The notes beneath the pieces are model-generated. The model ran no database searches. It saw only the letters and a list, made by a program, of their open reading frames with translations, and was not told the origin of the DNA. From positions 233,501 through 297,500 of the forward strand of contig JAMPIV010017823.1 in the NCBI GenBank assembly GCA_024509875.1: a stretch of DNA of 64,000 nt, in the 5' to 3' direction. Positions 46,201 through 50,939 of this stretch are shown here, one piece after another. The stretch is from Oreohelix idahoensis. Lineage: Eukaryota; Mollusca; Gastropoda; Stylommatophora; Oreohelicidae. Positions within the stretch are counted from its first letter, which is position 1, and each line of letters starts with the position of its first letter. A program made the position numbers and the translations under genes.

Positions 46201-47667
46201 CCCTCATGGACTCTTGAAATTATCCACACACTTCCAGAGATTCCCCCTGTGGTGAAACATGTTGAGAACCCAGCATTGCACATTAAGCTTGGAGGAGTCA
46301 CTTGAGCTCCAGACATAACTCATTCTTCTACCTGGTTGGCTGCATGCAAGAGGATCTCACTGTGGACCCAAGAAAGGCAGGAGGAGCTGAGGAGTGGTTC
46401 TTTGTAAGATGTGACAATTCCTTGGGAGAGCCCAGAACCAGAGCACAGCATTTTAGCTCAGCATAATTGGAAAGCTCCCCCTTGGATGACAGGAAATGCA
46501 CAATATGCCACGTGCTTCTTCCTCCTATCTTAGGACCAGATATGATGATTTTTTAAATACAAGCCAAACTGGAGAAACTGGAGCTTATGACTTCAAAACA
46601 TGTTTCGAAGTGGAGGAAAAGCCTAGATCTACAGTTTAGATAATACCAAGGACCTTCAACTTGGCATTGGCTGCAAAAGCACAAGAAGCTTAGAAACCCT
46701 AGTTAAACAACAACAAATCACCATCAGCCATCTGTTTTGTTCATCATGGACCATAGAGCTACAGTTGTTTGCTCGCCATCGATTCCTACTTTGGACCATC
46801 CATTTTTTTTGTAAACTCTGCCTGTGAAGCTTCAGCTTGCGATGACTTCTTCTCCTACTATTCTTCTCCTTGTTCTCTCTGCTATCCCCCACCGTTCTCC
46901 TGTTCTTGCTGATCAAGGAGCATAGACCTTCAGCAAACTAATGCAAAGTCCTCTTGTCCTGTGCCATTAGTTCCAGATCTTTCCATTTCTTCCTCATCTC
47001 TTTCATTTCTGTCTCCAGTTCTCTTCTCCATGTGATTTTTGGTCTCCCTTTATCTCCCTTACCCTGGGGATTCCAGAATAAGAACTGCCTTGTACTGCTA
47101 TCAGCAGGTTTCCTCAATGGTCTTATACCCAACCCTCCTTAGTCACTTTTTTTAACATGCATGGTTGGTTACAATGTAACTATCCCTTTCATGCCTGTCT
47201 CCAGTTATCATTTCCAAGTGCTTGATGTTCTTTATTTCTTTTACCATGAATATCCTCAGCATATATCCTATCAATTGTCAGCATCATTTTGCCATCTTCT
47301 CTTCCACCAGCACCCATCTGTTTCTTGTCATCAGCTCCACATAACTTGTGCTTATACTTGCCTCATTTTTAAGTGAATCCTGCTGAAAGACTGAGCTTGA
47401 GGTTAATTAGCAAATTAATTTGTGCAATATGATAAGAGTTTTCTTTTTTTATTTGAAACAACAATAAAATAACTTCCTGTGCTAATTTTCAATATATTCT
47501 TGTTGCAGGTAGGCCCTGAGTCAATTACTATACAGACCAACTTGGAAGGCAAACCTAATGGAGACGCACTTATTTCATTCTCATCAAGATTAGAGGCAGA
47601 AAGAGCCATTGTTGAGAAAAGCAGAAGACATCTTGGGAACAGATTTATAGAACTGTTTATGGCTTGA
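5357..47667 (+). CDS. ESRP: ESRP/fusilli-family splicing regulator, 3' part (eight exons)
   Basis: Joining 5357-5467, 7652-7827, 12712-12806, 20670-20885, 31015-31260, 33699-33960, 38254-38582 and 47509-47667 gives 531 residues and a TGA with compatible phases at every GT-AG junction. Four quasi-RRM domains follow in order: RRM1 ([20 protein letters not shown]), RRM2 ([16 protein letters not shown]), RRM3 ([18 protein letters not shown]), a Pro/Thr/Tyr-rich linker, then RRM4 ([18 protein letters not shown]). Vertebrate ESRP1/2 and Drosophila fusilli have this arrangement. They bind GU/UGG-rich pre-mRNA in the nucleus and set epithelial alternative splicing. The N-terminal exonuclease-like part of the family is missing, so earlier exons lie before 5357. 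The linker's [12 protein letters not shown] resembles protostome relatives. Introns are unusually rich in tandem repeats. Confidence 0.93.
5545..6185 (+). repeat. Family Q dispersed repeat, copy 1
   Basis: About 640 bp, shared with 11305-11955 and 46085-46715. It starts with gcatggaggcaaatctgga and ends ctagttaaataacaacaaca. The CAACAA tail and the constant 3' end suggest a retroposed element, but I see no coding capacity. Confidence 0.85.
6463..6532 (+). pseudogene. Fossil copy of ESRP exon 2, first part
   Basis: The bases match 7643-7705, the end of the intron plus the first part of the RRM1 exon, with scattered substitutions. The frame still reads [18 protein letters not shown] against [18 protein letters not shown] in the real exon. 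The acceptor AG has changed (ttacaaag instead of cttacagag), so it is not expected to be spliced. The match stops at gaagcactta, exactly where the second fragment at 7571 resumes. Confidence 0.8.
7318..7381. repeat. 20-bp unit repeated three times within LINE-A
   Basis: The unit gacacgggacaggaagactt occurs three times. Other LINE-A copies carry it once, so this is a local expansion. Confidence 0.85.
7411..7570. repeat. GAT/GAG microsatellite
   Basis: A (GAT)n run, interrupted by GAG and GAC triplets, follows the LINE-A 3' end and is probably its tail. It produces spurious poly-Met or poly-Asp/Glu frames. Confidence 0.9.
7571..7590 (+). pseudogene. Fossil copy of ESRP exon 2, second part
   Basis: acttacaagatttgagtctg matches 7704-7723 of the real exon with one change and begins where the first fossil fragment stops. 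The match ends after about 20 bases. Confidence 0.7.
7652..7827 (+). CDS. ESRP: ESRP exon: rest of RRM1
   Basis: The exon has 176 bp, enters in phase 2 (completing Lys) and leaves in phase 1 at g|gtaatt. Its 58 full codons include [18 protein letters not shown], then [27 protein letters not shown] and KDFINVAG: beta2 to beta4 of RRM1 and the start of the inter-RRM linker. The match to fly and vertebrate ESRP is close throughout. A broken duplicate of its first 85 or so bases lies in the preceding intron. Confidence 0.96.
7874..8303 (-). mobile_element. tRNA-derived SINE S1 with 14-bp target duplication
   Basis: On the minus strand the element begins ggggccggagtagctcagag (A-box-like) and continues to gggttcgaatccc (B-box match), followed by an unrelated body of about 350 bp. 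It is flanked by exact 14-bp copies of attttgaagtattg at 7860-7873 and 8304-8317, so the boundaries are firm. A second copy lies at 48365-48830 on the plus strand. Confidence 0.9.
8335..8565 (+). repeat. Family M dispersed repeat
   Basis: Begins near cccaggggtgtgggaagaaa and ends with an ATGATGATGA tail. Shares the core ggtgcaggcttcctatggga with copies across the window. Confidence 0.8.
8795..8985 (+). repeat. Family M dispersed repeat, partial
   Basis: Contains gttgtacatggggatgccaa and the downstream family M core, and ends in a GAATGAATGA tail. Confidence 0.7.
9606..10500. repeat. Three diverged tandem copies of an AT-rich ~330-bp unit
   Basis: Copies start near 9629, 9976 and 10281. Each holds a Gctgttgctttgctttg-like start, then cttaatctttccagtta, an aataaattaat segment, tgtgtaggcc and a gagattcgctgctttatttt-like end. 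The third copy is shorter and includes a long T run. Confidence 0.8.
11305..11955 (+). repeat. Family Q dispersed repeat, copy 2
   Basis: Near full-length match to 5545-6185 and 46085-46715, ending ctagttaaacaacaacaaca. Confidence 0.85.
12285..12500 (+). repeat. Family M dispersed repeat
   Basis: Full-length type copy from ggactactgcaccctcaagt to an ATGATGATT tail. Confidence 0.8.
12712..12806 (+). CDS. ESRP: ESRP exon: linker and start of RRM2
   Basis: The exon has 95 bp, enters in phase 1 (completing Gly) and ends in phase 0 at caagtg|gtaagt. It reads [15 protein letters not shown] then [16 protein letters not shown]. The [11 protein letters not shown] linker and the RMRGLPF motif (RNP2 of RRM2) are diagnostic of ESRP/fusilli. 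Confidence 0.95.
12890..13135 (+). mobile_element. LINE 3'-end fragment (C-terminal pol region)
   Basis: The frame reads [20 protein letters not shown], then [20 protein letters not shown], a zinc-knuckle-like CxC...HxxxxC pattern typical of LINE polyprotein ends, as in the LINE-C copy at 41590-42160. It ends near ctagttaaatagc, resembling the family Q tail. Confidence 0.55.
13270..14345 (-). mobile_element. LINE-A fragment, RT C-terminal part (decayed)
   Basis: On the minus strand the decayed frame shows [12 protein letters not shown] (degenerate RT LDFADDLALLSH motif), then [17 protein letters not shown], then the TRTRQVPVE region and GIPGKER-type tail. Multiple stops and shifts are present. 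Confidence 0.8.
13640..13735. repeat. 20-bp tandem repeat within LINE-A
   Basis: tctggttccactggcacttg is repeated four to five times. It is the LINE-A segment that also gives rise to the intron array at 23045-30920 and to the 63378-63567 array. Confidence 0.9.
14346..16729. other. AT-rich intronic DNA, nothing recognised
   Basis: No supported gene, RNA or mobile element. Short open frames are scattered and low in complexity. Confidence 0.5.
16730..17100 (-). mobile_element. LINE-A 3'-end fragment
   Basis: Contains the LINE-A 3' terminal signature on the minus strand (plus-strand ccctgtggagcataggcctt) and the downstream coding-derived region, with many changes. Confidence 0.7.
17375..17780 (-). 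mobile_element. LINE-A 3'-end fragment with 17-bp tandem repeat
   Basis: Minus-strand LINE-A end. At 17396-17482 a 17-bp unit, gccttcaacaaacatat, is repeated about six times. Other LINE-A copies carry it once. The rest follows the LINE-A order, with gattccagaacaaggactgc present. Confidence 0.8.
17800..18065 (-). repeat. Family M dispersed repeat
   Basis: Minus-strand copy; gctcctcaaggagcatgagg marks its 3' end and the core is recognisable upstream on the minus strand. Confidence 0.7.
18602..19068 (+). pseudogene. LINE-C fragment: RNase H and zinc-knuckle end of pol
   Basis: The frame reads [21 protein letters not shown], matching the RNase H C-terminal half of LINE polyproteins (consensus WxPSHCGIPGNExAD). 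An in-frame TAG follows, then [33 protein letters not shown] and CNCGTDKK. A related copy is at 41590-42160. Position in an ESRP intron, premature stop and missing 5' end mark it as dead. Confidence 0.75.
19223..19293. repeat. (TA)n microsatellite
   Basis: About 35 uninterrupted TA repeats, followed by sequence ending in ctgccaacccctggtttag, which resembles a hAT-type terminal inverted repeat on the minus strand; I could not find its partner. Confidence 0.95.
20670..20885 (+). CDS. ESRP: ESRP exon: rest of RRM2
   Basis: The exon is 216 bp, phase 0 at both ends (atatttcag| and cagcag|gtacgg). Its 72 codons read [38 protein letters not shown], then [20 protein letters not shown] and [10 protein letters not shown]. 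The [13 protein letters not shown] (RNP1) and [15 protein letters not shown] blocks are near-identical in fusilli and ESRP1/2. Confidence 0.97.
21008..21135 (+). mobile_element. tRNA-like SINE S3 (short copy)
   Basis: gagtggctgagtggtttgag looks like a tRNA A-box region (Leu/Ser type) and ggcctggttcaaaac like a B box. A related, longer copy is at 42258-42430. The end resembles the reversed tail of SINE S2. Confidence 0.55.
21490..22765. repeat. 46-bp minisatellite at a LINE-A 3' end
   Basis: About 27 units of 46-47 bp with the core agttagccagcataaccttt and variable ctgtctatggagcatagagt parts. The first unit begins accattcaatgtctgtgggg, resembling the LINE-A 3' terminus, and the last runs straight into the LINE-A end at about 22765. 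Confidence 0.93.
22760..23045 (-). mobile_element. LINE-A 3'-end fragment with 10-bp expansion
   Basis: Minus-strand LINE-A 3' region (gagcataagtcttcaacaaa on the plus strand). Within it, at 22800-22945, tgtcttgtgc/tgtcttgtcc is repeated some 14 times. The LINE sequence continues to the first unit of the 44-bp array, and further LINE-like sequence resumes at about 30925. Confidence 0.8.
23045..27660. repeat. 44-bp LINE-A-derived array, left block
   Basis: About 100 units. The basic unit is ttccactggtgtttatctgg + ttctttctatcagttctaca + ttag; a second type carries a T8-T10 run before caatcag or cagtcag. The unit matches the LINE-A segment ttccactggcacttgtctgg + ttcttgtcatcaattccaca. Rare variants (cagtttgttctgc at 24553 and 25990; atcaggtctac at about 24195 and 27555) recur at fixed spacing, showing higher-order duplication. 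Confidence 0.95.
27661..28832. mobile_element. LTR-like insertion within the array
   Basis: Non-repetitive 1.17-kb block splitting the array, with ATTAG on both sides (27656-27660 and 28833-28837). The part 27682-28832 starts tgtaac and ends gcaaca, imperfect TG...CA inverted ends as in an LTR. The 21 bases before it (tagtacactggccaccagaa) could be a primer-binding-site stub of a minus-strand element. No coding region is seen. Confidence 0.5.
28833..30920. repeat. 44-bp LINE-A-derived array, right block
   Basis: About 46 more units of both types. 30230-30660 is irregular, with many small insertions and substitutions unlike the rest. After 30915 the sequence (ctacattggtaatcttgata) resembles the LINE-A continuation beyond the repeated segment. 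Confidence 0.93.
31015..31260 (+). CDS. ESRP: ESRP exon: linker and first half of RRM3
   Basis: The exon is 246 bp, phase 0 both sides (cttag|gta ttg and gccaca|gtaagt). It encodes 82 residues: [16 protein letters not shown], a Pro/Gln/Leu-rich linker ending PQSLITSGT, then [20 protein letters not shown] and [19 protein letters not shown] and the LITSGT-CIRLR junction are typical of protostome fusilli-type proteins. Confidence 0.96.
31485..31615 (+). mobile_element. LINE-A fragment
   Basis: The frame reads [20 protein letters not shown] followed by KKLQTS, the conserved LINE-A segment. Both sides are truncated; the right edge is cut by the solo LTR. Confidence 0.8.
31616..32577. mobile_element. 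Solo LTR with 5-bp target duplication
   Basis: The 962-bp block starts TGTTGGG and ends CCCAACA, perfect inverted termini of TG...CA form, and is flanked by CTTAC at 31611-31615 and 32578-32582. These are the hallmarks of a solo LTR of a retrotransposon. No internal coding region remains, and open frames inside it are short. Confidence 0.9.
32566..32740. repeat. 28-bp array nucleated on the LTR 3' edge
   Basis: About six units of 28 bp: tacccaacacttacgtaacc + tcaccata. Each unit joins the last bases of the LTR (ACCCAACA), the CTTAC target duplication and flanking DNA, so the array formed after the LTR inserted. Confidence 0.9.
32895..33130 (+). mobile_element. LINE-A 3'-end fragment
   Basis: Contains ttacaaggcagtccttgttc and the downstream [12 protein letters not shown] coding region, ending near a TGAATGAATG tail. 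Confidence 0.8.
33135..33355 (-). repeat. Family M dispersed repeat
   Basis: Minus-strand copy; plus-strand ctggtcctctagcaggaagt and gtctcttcagagacccccgg mark its two ends. Confidence 0.75.
33402..33624 (-). mobile_element. LINE-B 3' end, 223 bp, with 11-bp target duplication
   Basis: Flanked by tataacaagta at 33391-33401 and 33625-33635. Minus-strand LINE-B 3' end (plus-strand cttctaccatgaggtgtaga), 5'-truncated. Confidence 0.9.
33699..33960 (+). CDS. ESRP: ESRP exon: second half of RRM3
   Basis: The exon is 262 bp, enters in phase 0 (ccactcag|ggt gag) and leaves in phase 1 (cca g|gtactt). It reads [39 protein letters not shown] and [19 protein letters not shown], then a Pro/Gln-rich tail. 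The SGEAFIQ block is RNP1 of RRM3, and I-V-QCSGDDM matches the family (VEVFQCSGDDM in fly). The Ala/Pro tail starts the linker to RRM4. Confidence 0.96.
34060..34290 (+). mobile_element. LINE-A 3'-end fragment
   Basis: Starts near tgatagccttacaaggcagt and carries the LINE-A 3' terminal coding region, ending ttagggagctgaatgg. Confidence 0.8.
34680..35417 (+). mobile_element. LINE-A copy (longest in window) inside LINE-D
   Basis: An open frame to 35066 reads [40 protein letters not shown] and [17 protein letters not shown], the region after the RT catalytic motif of non-LTR retrotransposons. After 35066 the frame breaks, and the TRTRQVPVE and RELETEVK blocks follow in other frames. It ends agctaaagg with an (ATTG)n tail. 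It is 5'-truncated, lacking the catalytic DD. Confidence 0.85.
35594..35790 (-). mobile_element. LINE-B 3' end, 197 bp, inside LINE-D
   Basis: Minus-strand LINE-B end with (ACTT)n on the plus-strand left side; interrupts LINE-D exactly between DTK and ALD codons. GAAG occurs at both edges, a short candidate target duplication. The coding end reads [20 protein letters not shown]. Confidence 0.85.
36265..36605 (+). mobile_element. LINE-A 3'-end fragment with 24-bp expansion
   Basis: LINE-A 3' end. At 36412-36486 the unit agagggagataaaaacaaac + tcat occurs three times; other copies carry it once. Confidence 0.85.
36626..37665 (-). pseudogene. LINE-B copy, 1040 bp, RT C-terminal half, 12-bp target duplication
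   Basis: The insert is flanked by ttgttaaaagtc at 36614-36625 and 37666-37677. On the minus strand from 37618 a 275-codon frame reads [19 protein letters not shown] (RT motif 4) and [11 protein letters not shown] (motif 5, catalytic FADD at residues 63-66), then [20 protein letters not shown]. The frame ends at a TGA at 36791 where the next copies have CGA (RPRGRPRV), so one point mutation truncates it; the rest continues [12 protein letters not shown]. It is 5'-truncated: no endonuclease and no RT motifs 1-3. The (AAGT)n tail lies at its 3' end. Non-LTR retrotransposon; clade not assigned. Confidence 0.92.
37849..38102 (+). mobile_element. tRNA-derived SINE S2 with 13-bp target duplication
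   Basis: Starts gagccacggtagcgcagtgg (A-box-like) with ggttcgatcccc (B box) and ends near taactggattcttt. Flanked by ttattgacctttg at 37836-37848 and 38103-38115. Further copies at 43394-43640 and, tail only, at 49075-49135. Confidence 0.9.
38254..38582 (+). CDS. ESRP: ESRP exon: Pro/Thr/Tyr-rich linker and start of RRM4
   Basis: The exon is 329 bp, enters in phase 1 (attccacag|tc acg) completing Val and leaves in phase 0 at cctgag|gtaggt. It encodes 109 full codons: a low-complexity Ser/Thr/Pro/Ala linker (residues 1-80) with [19 protein letters not shown], then [20 protein letters not shown] and NYFQGFPE. The YWYPSPPVSP-like block is shared with arthropod fusilli. The frame stays open past the donor to 38975 through a repeat. 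Confidence 0.95.
38755..38975. repeat. 24-bp short tandem repeat
   Basis: About nine units of caaatgatacttttaaattc + aaat type. In the frame continuing from the ESRP exon they read FKFKSNDT. Confidence 0.9.
38995..39235 (-). repeat. Family M dispersed repeat
   Basis: Minus-strand copy preceded by (ATC)n, its tail; plus-strand ctggttctccttacaggaag is the conserved core. Confidence 0.8.
39551..39592 (+). mobile_element. Ultra-short LINE-B 3' end (42 bp) with 11-bp target duplication
   Basis: Flanked by ttatgaatgga at 39540-39550 and 39593-39603. Only cctctacacctcacggtaga... plus an AAGTAAG tail was inserted. Confidence 0.85.
40093..40504. mobile_element. hAT-type MITE
   Basis: The ends are inverted repeats (cagggcttcttaacct on both sides, about 16 bp). 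The flanks aactagac (40085-40092) and gtctagac (40505-40512) agree at six of eight positions, consistent with the 8-bp nnCTAGAn-like hAT target duplication. It carries no transposase and hosts a later 52-bp LINE-B insert. Confidence 0.85.
40326..40377 (-). mobile_element. Ultra-short LINE-B 3' end (52 bp) with 15-bp target duplication
   Basis: Flanked by taaaatttattactt at 40311-40325 and 40378-40392. Contains the (ACTT)n tail and cttctaccgtgaggtgtaga; truncated within two or three bases of the point seen at 39551. Confidence 0.9.
40850..41570. repeat. Degenerate ~40-bp tandem repeat
   Basis: Diverged units with the core caaatacatcatgataattt followed by ctaattccaatagtgcacag. About 16 units. 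Confidence 0.75.
41575..42165 (+). pseudogene. LINE-C fragment: RNase H and C-terminal zinc knuckle
   Basis: The frame from 41592 reads [20 protein letters not shown] (RNase H C-terminal motif). After a +1/-1 shift near 41780 it continues [20 protein letters not shown] and [20 protein letters not shown], the CxCG...HxLxxC pattern ending LINE polyproteins, then a stop at 42037. Related to 18602-19068. Confidence 0.8.
42258..42430 (+). mobile_element. tRNA-derived SINE S3
   Basis: agtagcagagtggttagagg (A-box-like) and tactgggttcaaagc (B-box-like) start an element of about 170 bp; its end abuts a family M copy. Confidence 0.65.
42430..42665 (-). repeat. Family M dispersed repeat
   Basis: Minus-strand copy; plus-strand ttatgctccctactgagcat and the core follow. 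Confidence 0.75.
42730..43721 (-). mobile_element. pogo/Tigger-like DNA element, decayed, TA target
   Basis: Ends are inverted (cagtagagcctcgctcatat on the left; cagtagggcccatcttatga on the right, read inward) and flanked by TA at 42728-42729 and 43722-43723. The minus strand near 43170-43015 still reads [20 protein letters not shown] then [10 protein letters not shown] before a stop, like the basic N-terminus of a pogo/Tigger transposase. A SINE S2 is nested at 43394-43640. Without it the element is about 745 bp. Confidence 0.7.
43394..43640 (+). mobile_element. SINE S2 nested in the pogo-like element
   Basis: Matches 37849-38102 from cttcctagctcagtggtcca to the tail near ttccc; the first bases are degenerate. 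Confidence 0.8.
43725..45058. other. AT-rich intronic DNA, nothing recognised
   Basis: Includes an open frame of 110 codons (44283-44615) with no family match or splice context; treated as chance. Confidence 0.5.
45059..45318. mobile_element. MITE-like element
   Basis: Inverted ends share acccagaatctgaa (left 45071 onward; right as ttcagattctgggt near 45290), and the interior has a tttgggtgacttgggcgat repeat. Target duplication not clear. Non-coding. Confidence 0.6.
45400..46060. repeat. Degenerate ~40-bp tandem repeat split by family M
   Basis: Units around tttctagtcaacatattatg + tctgtcttta, diverged. A minus-strand family M copy (about 45745-45950) has inserted within it. Confidence 0.7.
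45745..45950 (-). repeat. Family M dispersed repeat nested in tandem repeat
   Basis: Starts (plus strand) tgctccttatagagcataga and ends ctcttcagagacctgtggga. Confidence 0.8.
46085..46715 (+). repeat. Family Q dispersed repeat, copy 3
   Basis: Near full-length match to the other two copies, ending ctagttaaacaacaacaaat. Confidence 0.85.
46895..47385 (-). mobile_element. LINE-A 3'-end fragment
   Basis: Minus-strand copy; plus-strand ggagcatagaccttcagcaa at the 3' end, then the [19 protein letters not shown] coding block on the minus strand. Confidence 0.8.
47509..47667 (+). CDS. ESRP: ESRP terminal coding exon: rest of RRM4
   Basis: The exon opens in phase 0 (ttgttgcag|gta ggc) and stops at TGA 47665-47667. 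Its 52 residues read [40 protein letters not shown] and [22 protein letters not shown] is the RNP1 strand and the rest completes RRM4. The protein ends directly after the domain. Confidence 0.95.
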   Translation, partial: VGPESITIQTNLEGKPNGDALISFSSRLEAERAIVEKSRRHLGNRFIELFMA

Positions 47668-48364
47668 AAAACAGATTTATTCACAAATTCATTGGATGAG
47701 ATCTATTTATCACTTCATGGAGGGCGGGTTACATAGATAAATTTATCAGTTCCTTGAATGAGAAAAACTACTGAGCATTTCATAAAATGGGACTGATGAG
47801 TTGAGCTCTTCATGAGGAGAGTTAATTTTATTGAATAGTCTGTGGGTTGAGATATGAGGAAGTATTGAATACTTGAAAGGATAACGTGGAATTGTCACTA
47901 TTGCACAAGATGAAGCAGATGTACTGAACCTTTCATGGCCAGTGGTCTGTTTTATCATAATTCTAAAAGAGATTGGATTCTGCCTTCTAAAACACCAGAC
48001 ACTAACTTGTCTAGTGACTGTGGTTGTGAGCTAAGTCAAGTTTGTATTTATTATTGTACAGTTACTGCTGATGTTTTACTCAAATTTTAGACTTTTACAG
48101 ACCATTATACATTTTATGTATACATTCCAGTTTTCCAGATAACATTCCATATCACCTTATTGCTGTATATTAAATTTGTGCACTATTTATGATGTTCCAA
48201 CTATTGGTTGATATAAGGTGTCCACAGTCTTGTATTATAAAAAAACGAGCATTAATTGCAAAGAAAGATTTACACATCTACAAATGGAAAATAAGCCATC
48301 TTCTTCTGCGTTCAATTTGTTATGCTAAATGTGCAGACCTGTCACAGAGGCAAAGTTCAGTCTT
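47668..48364 (+). other. Probable ESRP 3' UTR start
   Basis: Single-copy, AT-rich sequence directly after the stop codon. I see no strong AATAAA until the one inside SINE S1 at about 48449. The transcript end is not determined. Confidence 0.5.
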
Positions 48365-48830
48365 TTGTGGGTCCAAGTGGGGCTCAGAGGTATGGCGTCC
48401 ACCTCTAATTCTAAAGGTACTGGGCTCACTCCCAGCACAGGGAATATAATAAAGGAAAATTTTTTCAGAACCAATGGTTCCTAATGATGTCATACTCCCC
48501 CCTGATCTCCTGGGTAGTGAGATCAGATGCCTAGCCTTCTAGGATAAGGGCAAAAAAATAGGAGGTCCTGTGTGCAAGCTGCGCATGTTAAAAATCTATC
48601 AGCAGTTTGAAATCGTAAAGAGTAGGCCATACAGCCACTTCCCTGGCAAAATTAAAAAATTAGGAAACCTGCCCACCACAAAAATATTTATAGACTGTGT
48701 AATTCCTGTATACACACATTATGGATCCTCGCTGGTGCTACAGAGTATGTACACTGTGCTGAGATCCTTCTTGTGGGATCTAAGGGAGGATATCAGAGCA
48801 CTTATGGAGTTGTCAGTGTACAATGAAGAT
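48365..48830 (+). mobile_element. tRNA-derived SINE S1, second copy
   Basis: Matches 7874-8303 in opposite orientation: gtggggctcagaggtatggc, a weakened B box (gggctcactccc), then the same body to gatctaagggaggat. It contains AATAAA near 48449, so it could supply the ESRP polyadenylation signal. Confidence 0.85.
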
Positions 48831-49074
48831 CGCCCTTAAAACCATACCACAATCTTTTCCAGGTCAGCACAGCAGCCTTATAGCTTCTGCCTCAGCTCTG
48901 CACCCTCCGGCCAGGTCTAATATCTCGCGCTCACTCAGTGTATATGGGTCACAGCAGCAAATGTTATCTCAAATCCACTTTTTAAAAATATTCAACATCA
49001 GCTGCTTTCCTAGAATAAATTAATTATTTAAAATATCCACAGATAATGAAAACAGCTTGCAGTTTGTGGTAAAG

Positions 49075-49135
49075 GTGAAAAGGTAAAGGATCCCGTTACA
49101 CGCCTATTGAGGCATATTGGGAATATGGGAGTTTG
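49075..49135 (-). mobile_element. SINE S2 tail fragment
   Basis: ggatcccgttacacgcctat and following bases are the reverse complement of the S2 3' end. Confidence 0.65.
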
Positions 49136-49254
49136 TGGTATCAACGTTGAAAATAAATCTTTTATGTTATTTTAAGCTAAACAATATCATTATTTATCCT
49201 GTGTTATCATTACTTATCCTGTGTTATCATTACTTATCCTGTGTGCCTTCCAGG

Positions 49255-50160
49255 GGTCTCTCAGGAAATGAAGAAGAAAGAATAGAACCATATGGGGCAA
49301 CTTTTATGAGGTTATGCATTAAGCTAGCAACCTCAGGTTATGCATTAAGCTAGCAACCTCAGGTTATGCATTAAGCTAGCAACCTCAGGTTATGCATTAA
49401 GCTGGCAACCTCAGGTTATGCATTAAGCTGGCAACCTCAGGTTATGCATTAAGCTGGCAACCTCAGGTTATGCATTAAGCTAGCAACCTCAGGTTATGCA
49501 TTAAGCTAGCAACCTCAGGTTATGCATTAAGCTGGCAACCTCAGGTTATGCATTAAGCTGGCAACCTCAGGTTATGCATTAAGCTGGCAACCTCAGGTTA
49601 TGCATTAAGCTGGCAACCTCAGGTTATGCATTAAGCTGGCAACCTCAGGTTATGCATTAAGCTAGCAACCTCAGGTTATGCATTAAGCTAGCAACCTCAG
49701 GTTATGCATTAAGCTAGCAACCTCAGGTTATGCATTAAGCTAGCAACCTCAGGTTATGCATTAAGCTAGCAACCTCAGGTTATGCATTAAGCTGGCAACC
49801 TCAGGTTATGCATTAAGCTGGCAACCTCAGGTTATGCATTAAGCTAGCAACCTCAGGTTATGCATTAAGCTAGCAACCTCAGGTTATGCATTAAGCTAGC
49901 AACCTCAGGTTATGCATTAAGCTAGCAACCTCAGGTTATGCATTAAGCTGGCAACCTCAGGTTATGCATTAAGCTAGCAACCTCAGGTTATGCATTAAGC
50001 TAGCAACCTCAGGTTATGCATTAAGCTAGCAACCTCATCATGTAAAAATAGCTACAGAAACCACCATGACAAAGAGCGTTTAAAAGGATTTGGTGCAGGC
50101 TTTCCCCAAGGGGCCGGCTATAGTGGTGCCCCTTTGCTCAATATGGAGCAAAATTACTCA
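49255..50160 (+). repeat. Family M copy swollen by an internal array
   Basis: Starts ccaggggtctctcaggaaat and ends aatatggagcaaaattactc, both family M. The middle is replaced by the 26-bp array. Confidence 0.85.
49309..50035. repeat. 26-bp minisatellite (about 28 units)
   Basis: Unit aggttatgcattaagctagc + aacctc, with a regular A/G variant (gctagc or gctggc). It equals the family M segment aggttttgcatggggctggc + aacctc seen once at 56295 onward. Direct repeat, no spacers. Confidence 0.97.
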
Positions 50161-50936
50161 TTATCATTATATGATTGTTTAAAATAATGCAGGTATTATA
50201 TTAGCTAAATTAAATTAAATAGCTATCATTTCTGTGATACATGAATTTGTGGGCACCTTGTAATTTGATTTGAATGTAGCTTCCACAACATTGACTACAC
50301 GCTAGATCAGTCTGCATAAGTAGGTTCATACAGCTGTTATTGTTATTTAGCCTTGATTGAGCAATCTGGCTTATTCATTACTTTTTTTTTTTCTTCCTAA
50401 GCAAGTGCCTTTATATGAGTAGCCTTAATATATTTACACAAAAATGGTAACTGAATCTATTTTGTGCCTATTTATGACAACTGCCTTGTGTACTCATATT
50501 TATGGGCCATTATGTAAGGCCAGAATAGAAGAATGCATTTATTTTCTTTCTGCCATGTCTGTGACTTTTATATTGCTCAGAATTTCTCAGATAGCAACTT
50601 CTAGATGAGGTTTTAATGAATACGTTTCCCAATAGTTGCTGGATTTTGATGGGCTGACATGGGCTGTAAAAAAAATGTTCACACATGTTGTGGTTGACAG
50701 ATGGGTGGTTTGATTACATCTGCAAGCAGACACAGTGACAGCCAGGAGAGGTTATGATGTCATTCTGTCTTTCTGTTTCTCCTTTTATATTCCTTAAAAA
50801 GAATAAAGCCACCAATGCTACTAACCCCTTCACCCCCTAGCAGAAAGCTAGCACCTCTAAATCATACCAGTCTTATTAGTCTTAATTATATTTTTAGTGC
50901 GTTGAATCCTCAGAATTATACCACTCCGGGACCAAA
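50161..50936. other. Intergenic AT-rich DNA, nothing recognised
   Basis: No supported feature up to the left end of the first transposon. Confidence 0.5.
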
Positions 50937-50939
50937 TTA

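Larger units (their letters stand above)
38583..47508 (+). other. ESRP intron (8.9 kb)
   Basis: Contains the repeats and mobile elements listed separately. 43725-45058 is AT-rich with no recognised feature. Confidence 0.8.

Noticed and set aside
49309..50035. CRISPR-like regular direct repeat
   Set aside because: Units are contiguous with no variable spacers, and this is eukaryotic DNA; it is a minisatellite grown from family M.
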